In this document: positions 32,909 to 40,668 of the stretch, one piece after another | Position numbering within the stretch: the stretch's first letter is position 1 | Layout: each line of letters opens with the position of its first letter | Position numbers and translations under genes: made by a program | NCBI GenBank assembly: GCA_024195265.1 | Contig: JAJLRJ010000006.1 | Location: forward strand, 21,428,023 to 21,492,022 | Length of the DNA stretch: 64,000 bases | Origin: Dendrophyllia cribrosa | Taxonomy: Eukaryota; Cnidaria; Anthozoa; Scleractinia; Dendrophylliidae | Direction: 5' to 3' | Notes under the pieces: model-generated | The model's database searches: none | Seen by the model: the letters and a program-made list of their open reading frames with translations, nothing else | Told to the model about the DNA's origin: nothing

Positions 32909-33583
32909 ATGGTTGTGCTTACAGTTACCACAACTTCGAACCCCTACACTCTGTACTTTGATCACGTTATCCAGAATGCACACTACATCCGCCTCCTGTC
33001 TGCCTCGTTTTACAATTCGTGGCATAACTTGGCAGAAAAAGTGAAAATAGCCGCAGTTTTTTCTGGTGATAACCCAAAGACTACCATCATTGACATTGGC
33101 CCTGGGTTTGTTACTCCTAATAGCCTTGCAGACATGATAAATGGTAAATTTAAAGAAAAGGGTATTGCTCTGCAGGCAAAACCATATGAACTTGGCGTTC
33201 TTTCTATTTTAAACCCAGGACAAAAATACATAATATGGGTTTCCCCAAATCTCGCAAGATTGTTTCATATATACATAAAAACATATCCTAATTTTACCAT
33301 AAAAGGTTTCAAACTTCCAGGCACATACTTTGTCTACTGCGATCTGCTTGATAAAGAACAGAACCTTCTCAATGGCAAACCTTCAAGCTTATTAGCTCGT
33401 TTTGATGTAACCGGAAAACCTTTTGAAAAGATCAATTACCAAGTTGCCCAACATGGCGTCTGGCACAGTGTCGAGGGCTCTGGTAAACATGTAAATGAAA
33501 TCACACTGTCGATCAGAGATGAAAAGAGCAACCTCGTTGACTTCAAAGGAATGCCCTGGGAATTTGAAATTGAAATAAAATAA
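32909..33583 (+). CDS. E1 ~224-residue late protein, paralog A
   Basis: Begins MVVLTVTTTSNPYTLYFDH. Predicted to be beta-rich with few charged runs. The C-terminus, ITLSIRDEKSNLVDFKGMPWEFEIEIK, has the 'strand - D/N turn - DF-G - strand' pattern that closes jelly-roll domains in many eukaryotic dsDNA virus minor capsid proteins. It is clearly related to the next gene (shared TSNPYT, YIRLLSAS, KEQNLLNGKPSS, LARFD). A penton or spike subunit is a reasonable guess, not shown. Start chosen at 32,909 because of the box and the paralog's start; earlier in-frame ATGs are in the promoter. Confidence 0.65.
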   Translation: MVVLTVTTTSNPYTLYFDHVIQNAHYIRLLSASFYNSWHNLAEKVKIAAVFSGDNPKTTIIDIGPGFVTPNSLADMINGKFKEKGIALQAKPYELGVLSILNPGQKYIIWVSPNLARLFHIYIKTYPNFTIKGFKLPGTYFVYCDLLDKEQNLLNGKPSSLLARFDVTGKPFEKINYQVAQHGVWHSVEGSGKHVNEITLSIRDEKSNLVDFKGMPWEFEIEIK

Positions 33584-33606
33584 ACTTATATATACTCGCA
33601 TCTGCC

Positions 33607-34269
33607 ATGGTTGTGTTGACATTTGTCACGACTTCGAACCCATACACTGTGTACTTTGATCACGCACTTCCGATGCCCAATTACATCCGGCTCCTGTCTG
33701 CCTCACTCACCAACTCGTGGTACAACTTGAAAGAAAGAGCGGTTATCTCAGCACCTGACAGTACTGGAAAGATTACTGAAGTGTTCGTAATGCCGGGGTT
33801 TTACACAGTGGACAACTTTGTAAAAGATTTCCTTGAGATAAAAACGAATAGGCCAGTTATTGATCTAACAGTTGATACACCCACAGTAGATGGAATAATG
33901 TTAATTAAAAGTCCCAATAATGTAACGTTTAGTAAAAATCTGATAGATTTTCTTGGTATAAGTGGTACACCGTTTTGGAGTGCAGTTGTCAAAGGGTTTA
34001 CATCTCCAAGCACTTACTTTGTCCACTGCGACCTGGTTGACAAAGAACAGAACTTGCTCAATGGCAAACCTTCGAGTGTGTTGGCGCGCTTCGACATTCG
34101 TGGAAAAACATTTGAAAAGGTTCATTACCAACCAACACCACAGCATGTCTTGCGTGACACCTCGTCTGGCGAATTTGTTAACTCTATCACACTGTCTGTG
34201 CGGGATAAAGATGACAACCTCTTCGATTTCAATGGCATGCCTTTGGAATTTGAAGTTGAGATAAATTAA
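33607..34269 (+). CDS. E1 220-residue late protein, paralog B
   Basis: Tandem paralog of 32,909-33,583: same N-terminal TTSNPYTVYFDHALPM, same C-terminal NSITLSVRDKDDNLFDFNGMP closing motif, divergent middle. Spacing from the upstream stop is 23 nt, filled by the box cttatatatactcgc. Intact in E1; the E2 copy (47,569-48,232) has a 1-base insertion in a T-run. A tandem pair suggests a two-component spike or a pseudo-heteromeric vertex, which is inference. Confidence 0.65.
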   Translation: MVVLTFVTTSNPYTVYFDHALPMPNYIRLLSASLTNSWYNLKERAVISAPDSTGKITEVFVMPGFYTVDNFVKDFLEIKTNRPVIDLTVDTPTVDGIMLIKSPNNVTFSKNLIDFLGISGTPFWSAVVKGFTSPSTYFVHCDLVDKEQNLLNGKPSSVLARFDIRGKTFEKVHYQPTPQHVLRDTSSGEFVNSITLSVRDKDDNLFDFNGMPLEFEVEIN

Positions 34270-34292
34270 AAATCATATATATACCCCACGCC

Positions 34293-34979
34293 ATGAGTTC
34301 TGCGAACGTGCTTCCATCGGCCCCCGAATACAGCGAGACACAACAGCTATACCCTATGCGTGAGATCACTCAAATCAATGCAGAAGACTTCCGGCTCAAA
34401 AAGATCTCTGACTTGCTGAAGGAGTTGTCTGACGAAGCCGAGCATTACAGGCAAGTCGCAAAGAAATACAAACGAACCCAATCATTAGTTCATTACTCGG
34501 CGGTTGGCCTTGGGTCGCTTTCTATCGGGCTGTCATCAGGAGCCCTTGCCACTGCATTGACTGGGTTCGGAATTATTGCAAGTCTAGCACTTGCAGGCGT
34601 CGCGACCCTCTGTGGGTTGTCCTCTGTTGGCTTTACAGCTATCAACAAGCGGCTAGAGAGGAAAGTGACTAAGCATGAGAAGATCTACACACTGGCACTG
34701 GCTAAACGCAACACTGTCAATGAGCTAATCTCAAAAGCTCTGGAAGACAAGAGGATCAGTGATACAAAATTCACCATAATTACTCGTGAGGTGGAAAAAT
34801 ATCACGTACTCAAGACTGCAATCAGGGATGGTGTAAAGGCATCAAAAAACGTTGCCACTCAAACACAAGCTCCAGACCTCGAGAAACTCAAAAACGAACT
34901 TCGCAAGGAAGTCAAACAAGAGTTTCAAAAAAAGATAAGTATTCTCACCGCAGCATCCAAGTCCGATTTGAGAAACTAA
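34293..34979 (+). CDS. E1 228-residue helical membrane protein
   Basis: The N-terminal helical region (KKISDLLKELSDEAEHYRQVAKKYKR) is followed by a hydrophobic Gly/Ala/Ser-rich block at about residues 70-120 (VGLGSLSIGLSSGALATALTG; LALAGVATLCGLSSVG), then a charged coiled coil (KLERKVTKHEKIYTLALAK). The Lys/Glu-rich tail is polar. Such proteins are very common in cnidarian Polinton-type clusters. The box catatatataccccacgcc precedes the ATG. The E2 copy (46,862-47,545) carries nonsense codons. Function unknown; membrane remodelling is a guess. Confidence 0.68.
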   Translation: MSSANVLPSAPEYSETQQLYPMREITQINAEDFRLKKISDLLKELSDEAEHYRQVAKKYKRTQSLVHYSAVGLGSLSIGLSSGALATALTGFGIIASLALAGVATLCGLSSVGFTAINKRLERKVTKHEKIYTLALAKRNTVNELISKALEDKRISDTKFTIITREVEKYHVLKTAIRDGVKASKNVATQTQAPDLEKLKNELRKEVKQEFQKKISILTAASKSDLRN

Positions 34980-35024
34980 ATTCTGGCTTTAACCTACAAA
35001 TCTTGAGGGAAAAATCTTTTGCGC

Positions 35025-35055
35025 CCAATTGAATACAACAACACGGTGTATATCC
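35025..35055 (+). promoter_or_regulatory. Early-type promoter of the VLTF3-like gene
   Basis: CCAATTG at 35,025, then acggtgtatatcc and ATGG at 35,056. A degenerate form of the early word; the GAGAAATCC half is missing. Confidence 0.5.
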
Positions 35056-35454
35056 ATGGAGAAGTTCGCCAAACAACTGGCTGATGTTCGGGCCTTGGAC
35101 ACTAAAAGGGAATACAAAACCAAACTCGATGAGCTGGATAAAGAATACAAATTTATCCTACTGCGCTCACTCGAAAACTACGCTAAGGAAATACGGCGTT
35201 CAAACCTATCAGAACGCTTTCATCGCATCAAGAAGTGTCTTTCTCCCGAGGCACAATACTCCCCACACTTACCTTTCACCCTTCGGAATGAAAGGATGAA
35301 AGCTTGTCAAAATTGCAAAGGCAAGTTAAACCCCATGATGTTTTCATCAGAACTCTGCTGTGAGGACTGCGGGCTCTTAGAACCTCTGGATGGTGTGACC
35401 TTCGATTATAACGAACTCTATGGCGGTGATTACAAAATTACAAAAAAAGAATGA
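35056..35454 (+). CDS. E1 VLTF3-like transcription factor, N-terminal part
   Basis: Poxvirus late transcription factor 3-like proteins in Polintons are thought to switch on late genes. This half has a helical start (LDELDKEYKFILLRSL) and the zinc ribbon ACQNCKG...CCEDCGLLEPLDG. E2's homologue (45,894-46,556) is one continuous frame with the same ribbon and a C-terminal half; in E1 that second half lies in the next frame (35,451-35,753) after a 4-bp ATGA overlap. Either the gene is split in two, or one base has been lost or gained in the A-run at about 35,442-35,449. Confidence 0.7.
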   Translation: MEKFAKQLADVRALDTKREYKTKLDELDKEYKFILLRSLENYAKEIRRSNLSERFHRIKKCLSPEAQYSPHLPFTLRNERMKACQNCKGKLNPMMFSSELCCEDCGLLEPLDGVTFDYNELYGGDYKITKKE

Positions 35455-35753
35455 CCACCAAACACTACAACTTCAAAAGTTATCTCAAGAAACATCTGAA
35501 AATTTGTGAACCCTACTTCTGCTTGTCCTTTTATGAAATACAACATGCAAATGATTCATTCAATTTCATCGAAGAACATCTACCTGAAAGAATCTCTATG
35601 CCATTTGTAGCTCACAAAATCTTGGATACAATTGTACAAAGATATCCACAGCGGGATATTGTCAAGTACTTCTGGCTACAAGTTCCACAAAAATCAATGC
35701 AAAAACACGAACAAAACTGGAAGATCATGCTTGAAAAGATGGGCAACGTTTAG
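35451..35753 (+). CDS. E1 VLTF3-like transcription factor, C-terminal part (separate frame)
   Basis: Corresponds to the C-terminal half of E2's 220-residue protein. Shared pattern: Y-x-Y then LPERISMPFVAHKILDTI (E2: LPRISYTFVIYKILGII), then a helix with W near the end. This is the alpha-helical domain that follows the ribbon in VLTF3-like proteins. It starts at ATGA overlapping the preceding stop. It ends tail to tail with the minus-strand gene (4-bp overlap at 35,750). Confidence 0.6.
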   Translation: MTTKHYNFKSYLKKHLKICEPYFCLSFYEIQHANDSFNFIEEHLPERISMPFVAHKILDTIVQRYPQRDIVKYFWLQVPQKSMQKHEQNWKIMLEKMGNV

Positions 35754-36202
35754 AAAAACCTGCCATAGCAACTTTCATGAACACTTGGCCCGTCATAGTC
35801 TTCCTCGTCATCACTGCTGATGTCTGCAAACATCAATGCCCGTTGTAAAGCTCTACAAAGCGGCATGCCAGGACAAATGGCTCTGTGTCTGCCCATGTCC
35901 ACTTCTGGCGAGAAGTGTTCTTGGCATTCCTCACATGTTTGTGAAGTGAATAAGCGGAAATGACAAAGGTGTTGCCAGTGATAATGACTTTTTATTGAAA
36001 GGCATACAGATTTCATCCTGCGTTGATGAAGGGCTTTGGCCGCCAAATCACGCTGGATACTCCTTTCAACCAGTTCAAGGATGTAATCCTTGATCAAGTC
36101 TGGCAAATAGTCCCAATGAGATTCACCAAAAGACAGCAACCAATCACCAAAGTAGTCTTGATTCTTTGGATTGAAGTCAAGTCCTTGTGTCGTTATTGCC
36201 AT
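35750..36202 (-). CDS. E1 early zinc-finger protein 1 (150 aa)
   Basis: Start at 36,202 behind an early promoter; an upstream in-frame ATG lies inside the promoter and is rejected. The N-terminus has LDFNPKNQDYFGDW, also found (as LDFNPRNHDYFG) at the start of E2's 44,307 gene. Middle: HWDYLPDLIKDYILELVERS, an F-box/SOCS-like short helical pattern. C-terminal half: CEEC...H-x4-C zinc-binding motif (C-x2-C-x12-H-x4-C) and an acidic SSDDEEDYDG tail. A host-interaction role (for example a ubiquitin-ligase adaptor) is speculative. Confidence 0.6.
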   Translation of the reverse strand: MAITTQGLDFNPKNQDYFGDWLLSFGESHWDYLPDLIKDYILELVERSIQRDLAAKALHQRRMKSVCLSIKSHYHWQHLCHFRLFTSQTCEECQEHFSPEVDMGRHRAICPGMPLCRALQRALMFADISSDDEEDYDGPSVHESCYGRFF

Positions 36203-36629
36203 GTTGGTTTGGTATATACGGGGATGAGATTTCTCCAATTGGCAGATCCTCCAGGCTTAGCTCTTGAGCGTCAAGCCATGCATTCAGTTCATGCTGGCTA
36301 AGGTTTGCAAAATCACGCTGTACAAAAACTCGAGAGTTTATTTTCGCAGGAGGGCAACCATTTCTTAAATGACTGTAAACCGTTGCTTTAGATAATCTTC
36401 GATTGCAGCCGGGACAAATCTCTTTCGGGCGTTTTTCTGTTCTCAGCTTCTTGCAAACATATTTTTGATGCTCGACAAGAGAATGCCCTTGGGTGAAATT
36501 TAAACCACAATGTCTGCAAGGGTTGTATTCGAACGTCCCTTTGTTCTTTGCATATAAGTCATCGCCTTCTTTCAAAGGGATTCCTTTCAGGGACAAGAAC
36601 TCAACAGCAGTCATAGCTCTGTTCGCCAT
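36177..36629 (-). CDS. E1 early zinc-finger protein 2 with AWLDxQ motif (150 aa)
   Basis: Two consecutive C2HC fingers: CRHCGLNF...H-x5-C at about residues 38-59, and CPGCNRRL...H-x4-C at about 72-92. Then a basic link (NGCPPAK) and the helix LSQHELNAWLDAQELSLEDL. The same AWLD(E/A)Q helix occurs at the N-terminus of E1's polymerase and in E2's 44,307 gene. Start at 36,629 by the early promoter. Its last 26 bases overlap the next gene. Probably a DNA- or protein-binding early regulator. Confidence 0.65.
   Translation of the reverse strand: MANRAMTAVEFLSLKGIPLKEGDDLYAKNKGTFEYNPCRHCGLNFTQGHSLVEHQKYVCKKLRTEKRPKEICPGCNRRLSKATVYSHLRNGCPPAKINSRVFVQRDFANLSQHELNAWLDAQELSLEDLPIGEISSPYIPNQHGNNDTRT
36203..36242 (-). 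promoter_or_regulatory. Early-type promoter of zinc-finger gene 1
   Basis: Read on the minus strand: CCAATTGGAGAAATC, then cccgtatatacc, then ATGG at 36,202. It lies inside the 3' end of the upstream gene (36,177-36,629). Confidence 0.65.
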
Positions 36630-36667
36630 CGTGGTATATCCCAAGAGTTTTGGATTTCTCCAATTGG
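36630..36667 (-). promoter_or_regulatory. Early-type promoter of zinc-finger gene 2
   Basis: Minus strand: CCAATTGGAGAAATCC, then ctcttgggatataccacg, then ATGG at 36,629. Confidence 0.65.
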
Positions 36668-36706
36668 TAATACCTCTCTGGGTTGGGGAACGACAAGTTG
36701 TTTGAC

Positions 36707-36994
36707 TTAAAAAGATGAGAATGGTTTGGTTGAAATTTTGCCATACTCAAAAAGTCTCTCCTCACACAGAAAGCTTGTTTCACTTGAGAAACTAACTGAT
36801 ACATTGCATGTGCCACAAGAAAGGGTTAGACATGACCAGCAATCGCAATAAGAGGTAAACCAATTATTACATAAGGAACACTCCCGCCCTGACATTCTTT
36901 TGCTTGCTGGCGCGCGGCAGTAAGTACATATGAATTGTTCACCAAGCAGTATAAAAATATCTCGGAGACGTTTTCCAGGTAAGGCCTCCATCAT
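36707..36994 (-). CDS. E1 early Cys-rich protein (95 aa)
   Basis: Start is ATGATGG at 36,994/36,991; comparison with other early genes favours 36,991. Cys pairs CTYC, CSLC, CDCWSC and CGTC are spaced like a treble-clef or RING-type zinc cluster, but the His/Cys order does not match a RING I can name. A Ser/Phe-rich tail follows. Driven by a second copy of the TIR leader (37,009-37,095). Function unknown. Confidence 0.55.
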   Translation of the reverse strand: MMEALPGKRLRDIFILLGEQFICTYCRAPASKRMSGRECSLCNNWFTSYCDCWSCLTLSCGTCNVSVSFSSETSFLCEERLFEYGKISTKPFSSF

Positions 36995-37008
36995 GATATA
37001 CCAAGGGT

Positions 37009-37095
37009 AGGGATTTCTCCAATTGGTTATGCATCGCTTGCCGTTGCGGGAGGGCCGGGAAAAACGCATTTGGCCCCCTCTTACGAGGTTTGAGG
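37009..37095. repeat. Internal copy of the TIR leader/promoter
   Basis: This block (ggatttctccaattggttatgcatcgcttgcc...cctcttacgaggtttgaggg; only its ends are given) duplicates 37,655-37,740 of the right TIR. It matches the left TIR (20,060-20,165) at gatgcataacc, where the right TIR differs. It is the promoter of the Cys-rich gene and also contains the stop codon of the protease gene (37,081-37,083). Confidence 0.78.
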
Positions 37096-37635
37096 GAAAG
37101 GAGGGACCAGGGTGGGGATTGCCTCCTCTACGTTTGAACCAAATAAAACCCAGCCGAGGGGACTTTTTCGAATGACTAGATTGTCCTGCACTTTCGTTTG
37201 GCCTATGTGGAAAAGAGGGTAATTGATTCCTATGAGAATGTCAATTGGCCCAGCCTTTCTGTTGAGCTCATTCGCCGGAATGCCAAAGACAATTGCCAAC
37301 TCATTCATATCTACAGCTTTGGTTTCTGTCAATATTTCGGGGAGGCCAATAGCTTGTATCGATTGAACTGTCTTGTGATCACTTGTGCACAGAGGGACTT
37401 TATACAACTTAGTCAAAAGAACTTCTGACTTTCCACAAATATTAATGGTGCGAAACACCAGGGGCTTGCTTTCTAGACCTAATGGCTCTGCAAAAACGTT
37501 CCGGATAAAAGACATTTGTGAGCCTGTATCCAATAACGTGTTGGCGTTTGATGGCACGGCTGCTGTTATCAACGGAAGCAACGGATTGAATTCCGTAAAG
37601 AAAAATATTGGTTCGTTGGCGCGGGGTTGTGCCAT
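37081..37635 (-). CDS. E1 retrotransposon-type aspartic protease (184 aa)
   Basis: A retropepsin-like fold of the BEL/Pao kind. Catalytic LLDTGSQMSF (Asp ~36), a flap-region core, a second glycine motif DILIGINYP (~132-140), and the closing SPLGWVLFG (~158-166). The BEL/Pao protein at 61,684 in this window has the same order (LLDEAS, DILIGVDH, PLGWTCVG), an internal control for the assignment. It starts within the right TIR (ATGGCACAACC, as for the polymerase) under an early promoter. Intact. Polintons usually carry an adenovirus-type cysteine protease, which I do not find here; this protein may process virion proteins instead. That role is inference, and early expression would be unusual for it. 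Confidence 0.82.
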   Translation of the reverse strand: MAQPRANEPIFFFTEFNPLLPLITAAVPSNANTLLDTGSQMSFIRNVFAEPLGLESKPLVFRTINICGKSEVLLTKLYKVPLCTSDHKTVQSIQAIGLPEILTETKAVDMNELAIVFGIPANELNRKAGPIDILIGINYPLFHIGQTKVQDNLVIRKSPLGWVLFGSNVEEAIPTLVPPFPQTS

Positions 37636-37880
37636 CCCGTATATACAAGGCTTTTAGATTTCTCCAATTGGTTATGTCTCGCTTGCCGTTGCGGGAGGGG
37701 GCGGGAAAAACGCATTTGACCCCCTCTTACGGGGTTTGAGGGAGGGGTCTCCAGAGTAGTTAGTAGAGTGGCGGTCAAATACAATTTTTTAAACCCCCTA
37801 AATAAGCGGGCCGAACGCGTGAGGCCCGCTTATTTAGGGGGTTTAAAAAATGGTATTTGACCGCCACTCTACTAACTACT
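37623..37880. repeat. E1 right TIR: terminal hairpin plus promoter and start codon
   Basis: 37,755-37,880 is the 126-base self-complementary end. Inside it lie the leader, the CCAATTGGAGAAATC promoter word (minus strand, ~37,655-37,670) and the ATG of the protease gene (37,635). The loop (ccgaacgcgtgagg) is in the same orientation as at the left end when read from the terminus, so no flip-flop inversion is seen. Confidence 0.88.
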
Positions 37881-38024
37881 AAACGTGACAGAGCGAGACA
37901 TTTTCAGCATTTTAGAATGCGTTTATTTAGGCTATTAAACTCGAGCACTAACCAAATTCACTGCACGCAAAACGGCAAGCAATTCGAAAAATACATTGGC
38001 AAATAATTTTCCCAGTCGTGAAAA

Positions 38025-38348
38025 GAGAGAGGTGAGCAATTACATTGTACATGGAACATTAAAGAAACGTGGTTTTCTCCTATCGTTCATTGTTCTCTCA
38101 GTGATAAGATTTGCTGCTAAAGGCATTTTAATTAATTTTGAATGACGCAGGCTGGAAAACTTCAATTTAATTAAATGAGAAATAGAACATGATCTTTATG
38201 TCAACAATCACTTTGACCGAGGTCATGTCAAGGATGCTTATATTAGTATTTTACACACAGGAAAAAGTGAAGTGGCATTTATTGAGATAACTTGCAATGC
38301 ATTTGTTAAAGATGTTATAAGCTTATTAGTATTTTGTGAAAGAAGGGG
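38025..38348. repeat. Outer inverted repeat, right arm (partner 18,295-18,645)
   Basis: Begins gagagaggtgagcaattac and ends gtgaaagaagggg, inverse of the left arm. 37,886-38,024 is host repeat continuing the unit interrupted by E1 (gtgacagagcgagaca...tttagaatgcg, as at 19,825-19,875). Confidence 0.65.
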
Positions 38349-39946
38349 AGAAAGAACTAACGGATTTAATATGTACGTTGGAGCCTTATTAAATATTATC
38401 TTCTATGATTTATGTTTGATGTGGTGTCATCTTGTATCTTTTATTACGAGAATAGATCGCATGTACGAAACTCTAAAAGGTACCACGTGGTAATGTTTTT
38501 TCCCGCCGTTTCTCATTTTTTATACCTGTTTATAAAAGGCTCGTATTTCATTACTGAATATGTAGTGTTAAAAGTAACGTTATTGTTGTGGTGACTTGTT
38601 GAATTTAATAATGTGGTTTGTGATTTATATTGGTTAAGGGACGGACCGTTTAATTTTTTTGTTGGGGGTGGGGGGGGGGGGGGGGGGAGGTTAGGCAATT
38701 TCTTCTGAGTATGATTTTTTTTTTCAGCATCTCTATTTGCAAGAACTTTCTTTTTTACCAAAATGCTGAAATGTTTTTTCACATGCTTACTTGTGCACGA
38801 TTTTTTTTCTCTTAACAATTTCTTCTGCAGGAATTTTTCATACTTATCTTTCTAATTCAACACAAAAAGAATGCCTTATGTTAACTGAAGTTCCTGATGT
38901 TGTTTGTATGGGAGAGTTAACTTTCAATAAGAGTATAGTGAAAGTTATTATGGAAATTTACATTATTTAAATGACAGTATAATAGAAGAGAGTTGTTGTT
39001 TACCTTTGTTTGAGGCTTTTGAATCGTTGTTACGTGATAATTATAAGTCATTTATTTTGACAAAAATAATTTATACAGTCGCTATTTTTGACACAAGGGA
39101 CGGTTTGATTCACATAGTAGAGATCGTACAGGAATGAATGATCTATGTGGGACGCCATGTGTATTGATTGAAATTAGTTCTCTTAGTTAGTAGAGTATTT
39201 TGAAAATTTGTATTTGGGACGTAATTGTTCAAATTTTAAGGTAAAAGGAGTGAAGAGGGAAGCCCGATTATAATACTCGCAGAGTTTTCTTGTTTCTATT
39301 AGTTTATGTCTCTCGGTAGAATAAACGGCTGTTGTGTTTGTTTCTGGTGAGGTTAGAGAAATGTTCTTGCCCACAGCGAAGCCGTGGAAAGCTGAAGATT
39401 AACTTTAAAAACTTTTCAAATTTTTGTATAAAAGAAAAGTCGAGCGTAATTCATTCATAGCAGTGCGAAAGCTTAAACTGAGCTATTCTAATTTAAAAAT
39501 CGTATTTTCTTGAATGAAAACTTACAGAATTTAGATAAAAGAAGGTAAAAATGCGAAATAAAAGCATTCAAACCGAGCAATGTAGTGAAAGTCCAAATTA
39601 TCTCGTAAAATCCGATCGCGAAATTGCGTGTATTAAAATTTATATTGACAACAAGCTAGTACAAAACTAGAATCAAATGAGAAATTTAAGCAAGACTTTT
39701 TAATGAAAATTAACAGAATCTCGATTAGAAGAAAAAAGAAACGGAAAAACTTAAGAACACTCGAATCAAATGGAGTCAAAAACTTCAACAAGCGCAAGAT
39801 TGTCTAATTACAGTATTACAGCCAAAAGCCGCTTTGTAAAAAAACAACAACAACAAACGCCGAACAAACTATGAAATCAAAAATCCAAACTTGTACTCGC
39901 CTTTTTTAGGAATAACATTGACCTTTAATTTTACGTTTGATATTTA
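38349..39946. other. Gene-free AT-rich stretch
   Basis: No supported gene. A poly-G run at 38,666-38,690 is the only notable tract. Confidence 0.45.
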
Positions 39947-40365
39947 GACTACGTTTACACTAGAGGAGAATTTTCCGGATTCGTGACGAATCCGGAACAT
40001 TTTGGTACCGGATTCGTTTTGCCGTTTACACGCAGGTGGATGAATCCGAAATAAAAACGTCCCGGTTTGGTCGCGTCTCCGGAGATTTTGAATCCGAAAT
40101 CTAAAGTGAATACTTTGTATCCGATTACTGTAAATCCGCAATGTTTTGAAGTGTAAACAGTTGTTCCCATGAATCCGGATACTTTTTCGCCTGCTTTGTA
40201 ACCGTTCCAGCATAAATGTCCTCGGAGTATCGATGTGTGTAAACGGTTGCGAATCCGAATACTATACCCTTTAGTATAAACGGCTGCGAATCCGAATACC
40301 CTAAATTTAATAAATCCGGAAACATTTATGAATCCGGAAAAATCTCCTCTAGTGTAAACGTAGTC
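39947..40365. repeat. MITE with TTTACAC-type ends
   Basis: Ends GACTACGTTTACACTAGAGG (39,947) and the inverse ending GTAGTC (40,365). The interior is filled with gaatccggat words in both directions. Same style as 2,541-2,925. No ORF of interest. Confidence 0.65.
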
Positions 40366-40531
40366 TTAGATACTGGCAAAATCGACTCCGCTGGCGAGCC
40401 GAGAAGTTTGAGCTTTTCCTGTTGTTATCAGTTACGGTCGACCGGTCATGCATCAACGGTAATAATATGCAAATGTCAACTGACAGCATGTATGTGGAAA
40501 ATACCAGCGGAGTCGATTTTGCCAGCATCTA
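40366..40531. repeat. Small inverted-repeat element
   Basis: TAGATACTGGCAAAATCGAC at the left and its inverse at 40,505-40,531 (one or two mismatches), directly abutting the preceding MITE. Confidence 0.55.
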
Positions 40532-40668
40532 AATGAAATATTCCATGGAAGTTGAAGGAGGTTTTCCCCATCTCTAGTCGTCGAATTTTTTTCGATGCAA
40601 ACTTTTGAAGCCGATAAAACCTCCAACGCCAGAGGAGCTCACTAAATTGCCCGATGCAAATCAGGAGT

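Larger units (their letters stand above)
19928..37880. mobile_element. Polinton/adintovirus-type element E1, near-complete (~17.95 kb)
   Basis: The TIRs lie at 19,928-20,198 and 37,623-37,880. The target duplication is TAAACG (19,922-19,927 and 37,880-37,885, if the last T is shared) or AAACG if the TIR ends perfectly; Polintons are known to make 6-bp duplications. Gene content is diagnostic: family B polymerase, D,D35E retroviral-type integrase, packaging ATPase, major capsid protein and small virion proteins. An adenovirus-type cysteine protease (PRO) is not found; an aspartic protease is present instead. The polymerase, ATPase and one small membrane gene are broken. Confidence 0.92.

Noticed and set aside
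35750..36202. Adenovirus-type cysteine protease in E1 because of a His-Trp pair (SHWDYL)
   Set aside because: No downstream Gln/Cys motif in the required order; the protein instead has a C2HC finger.
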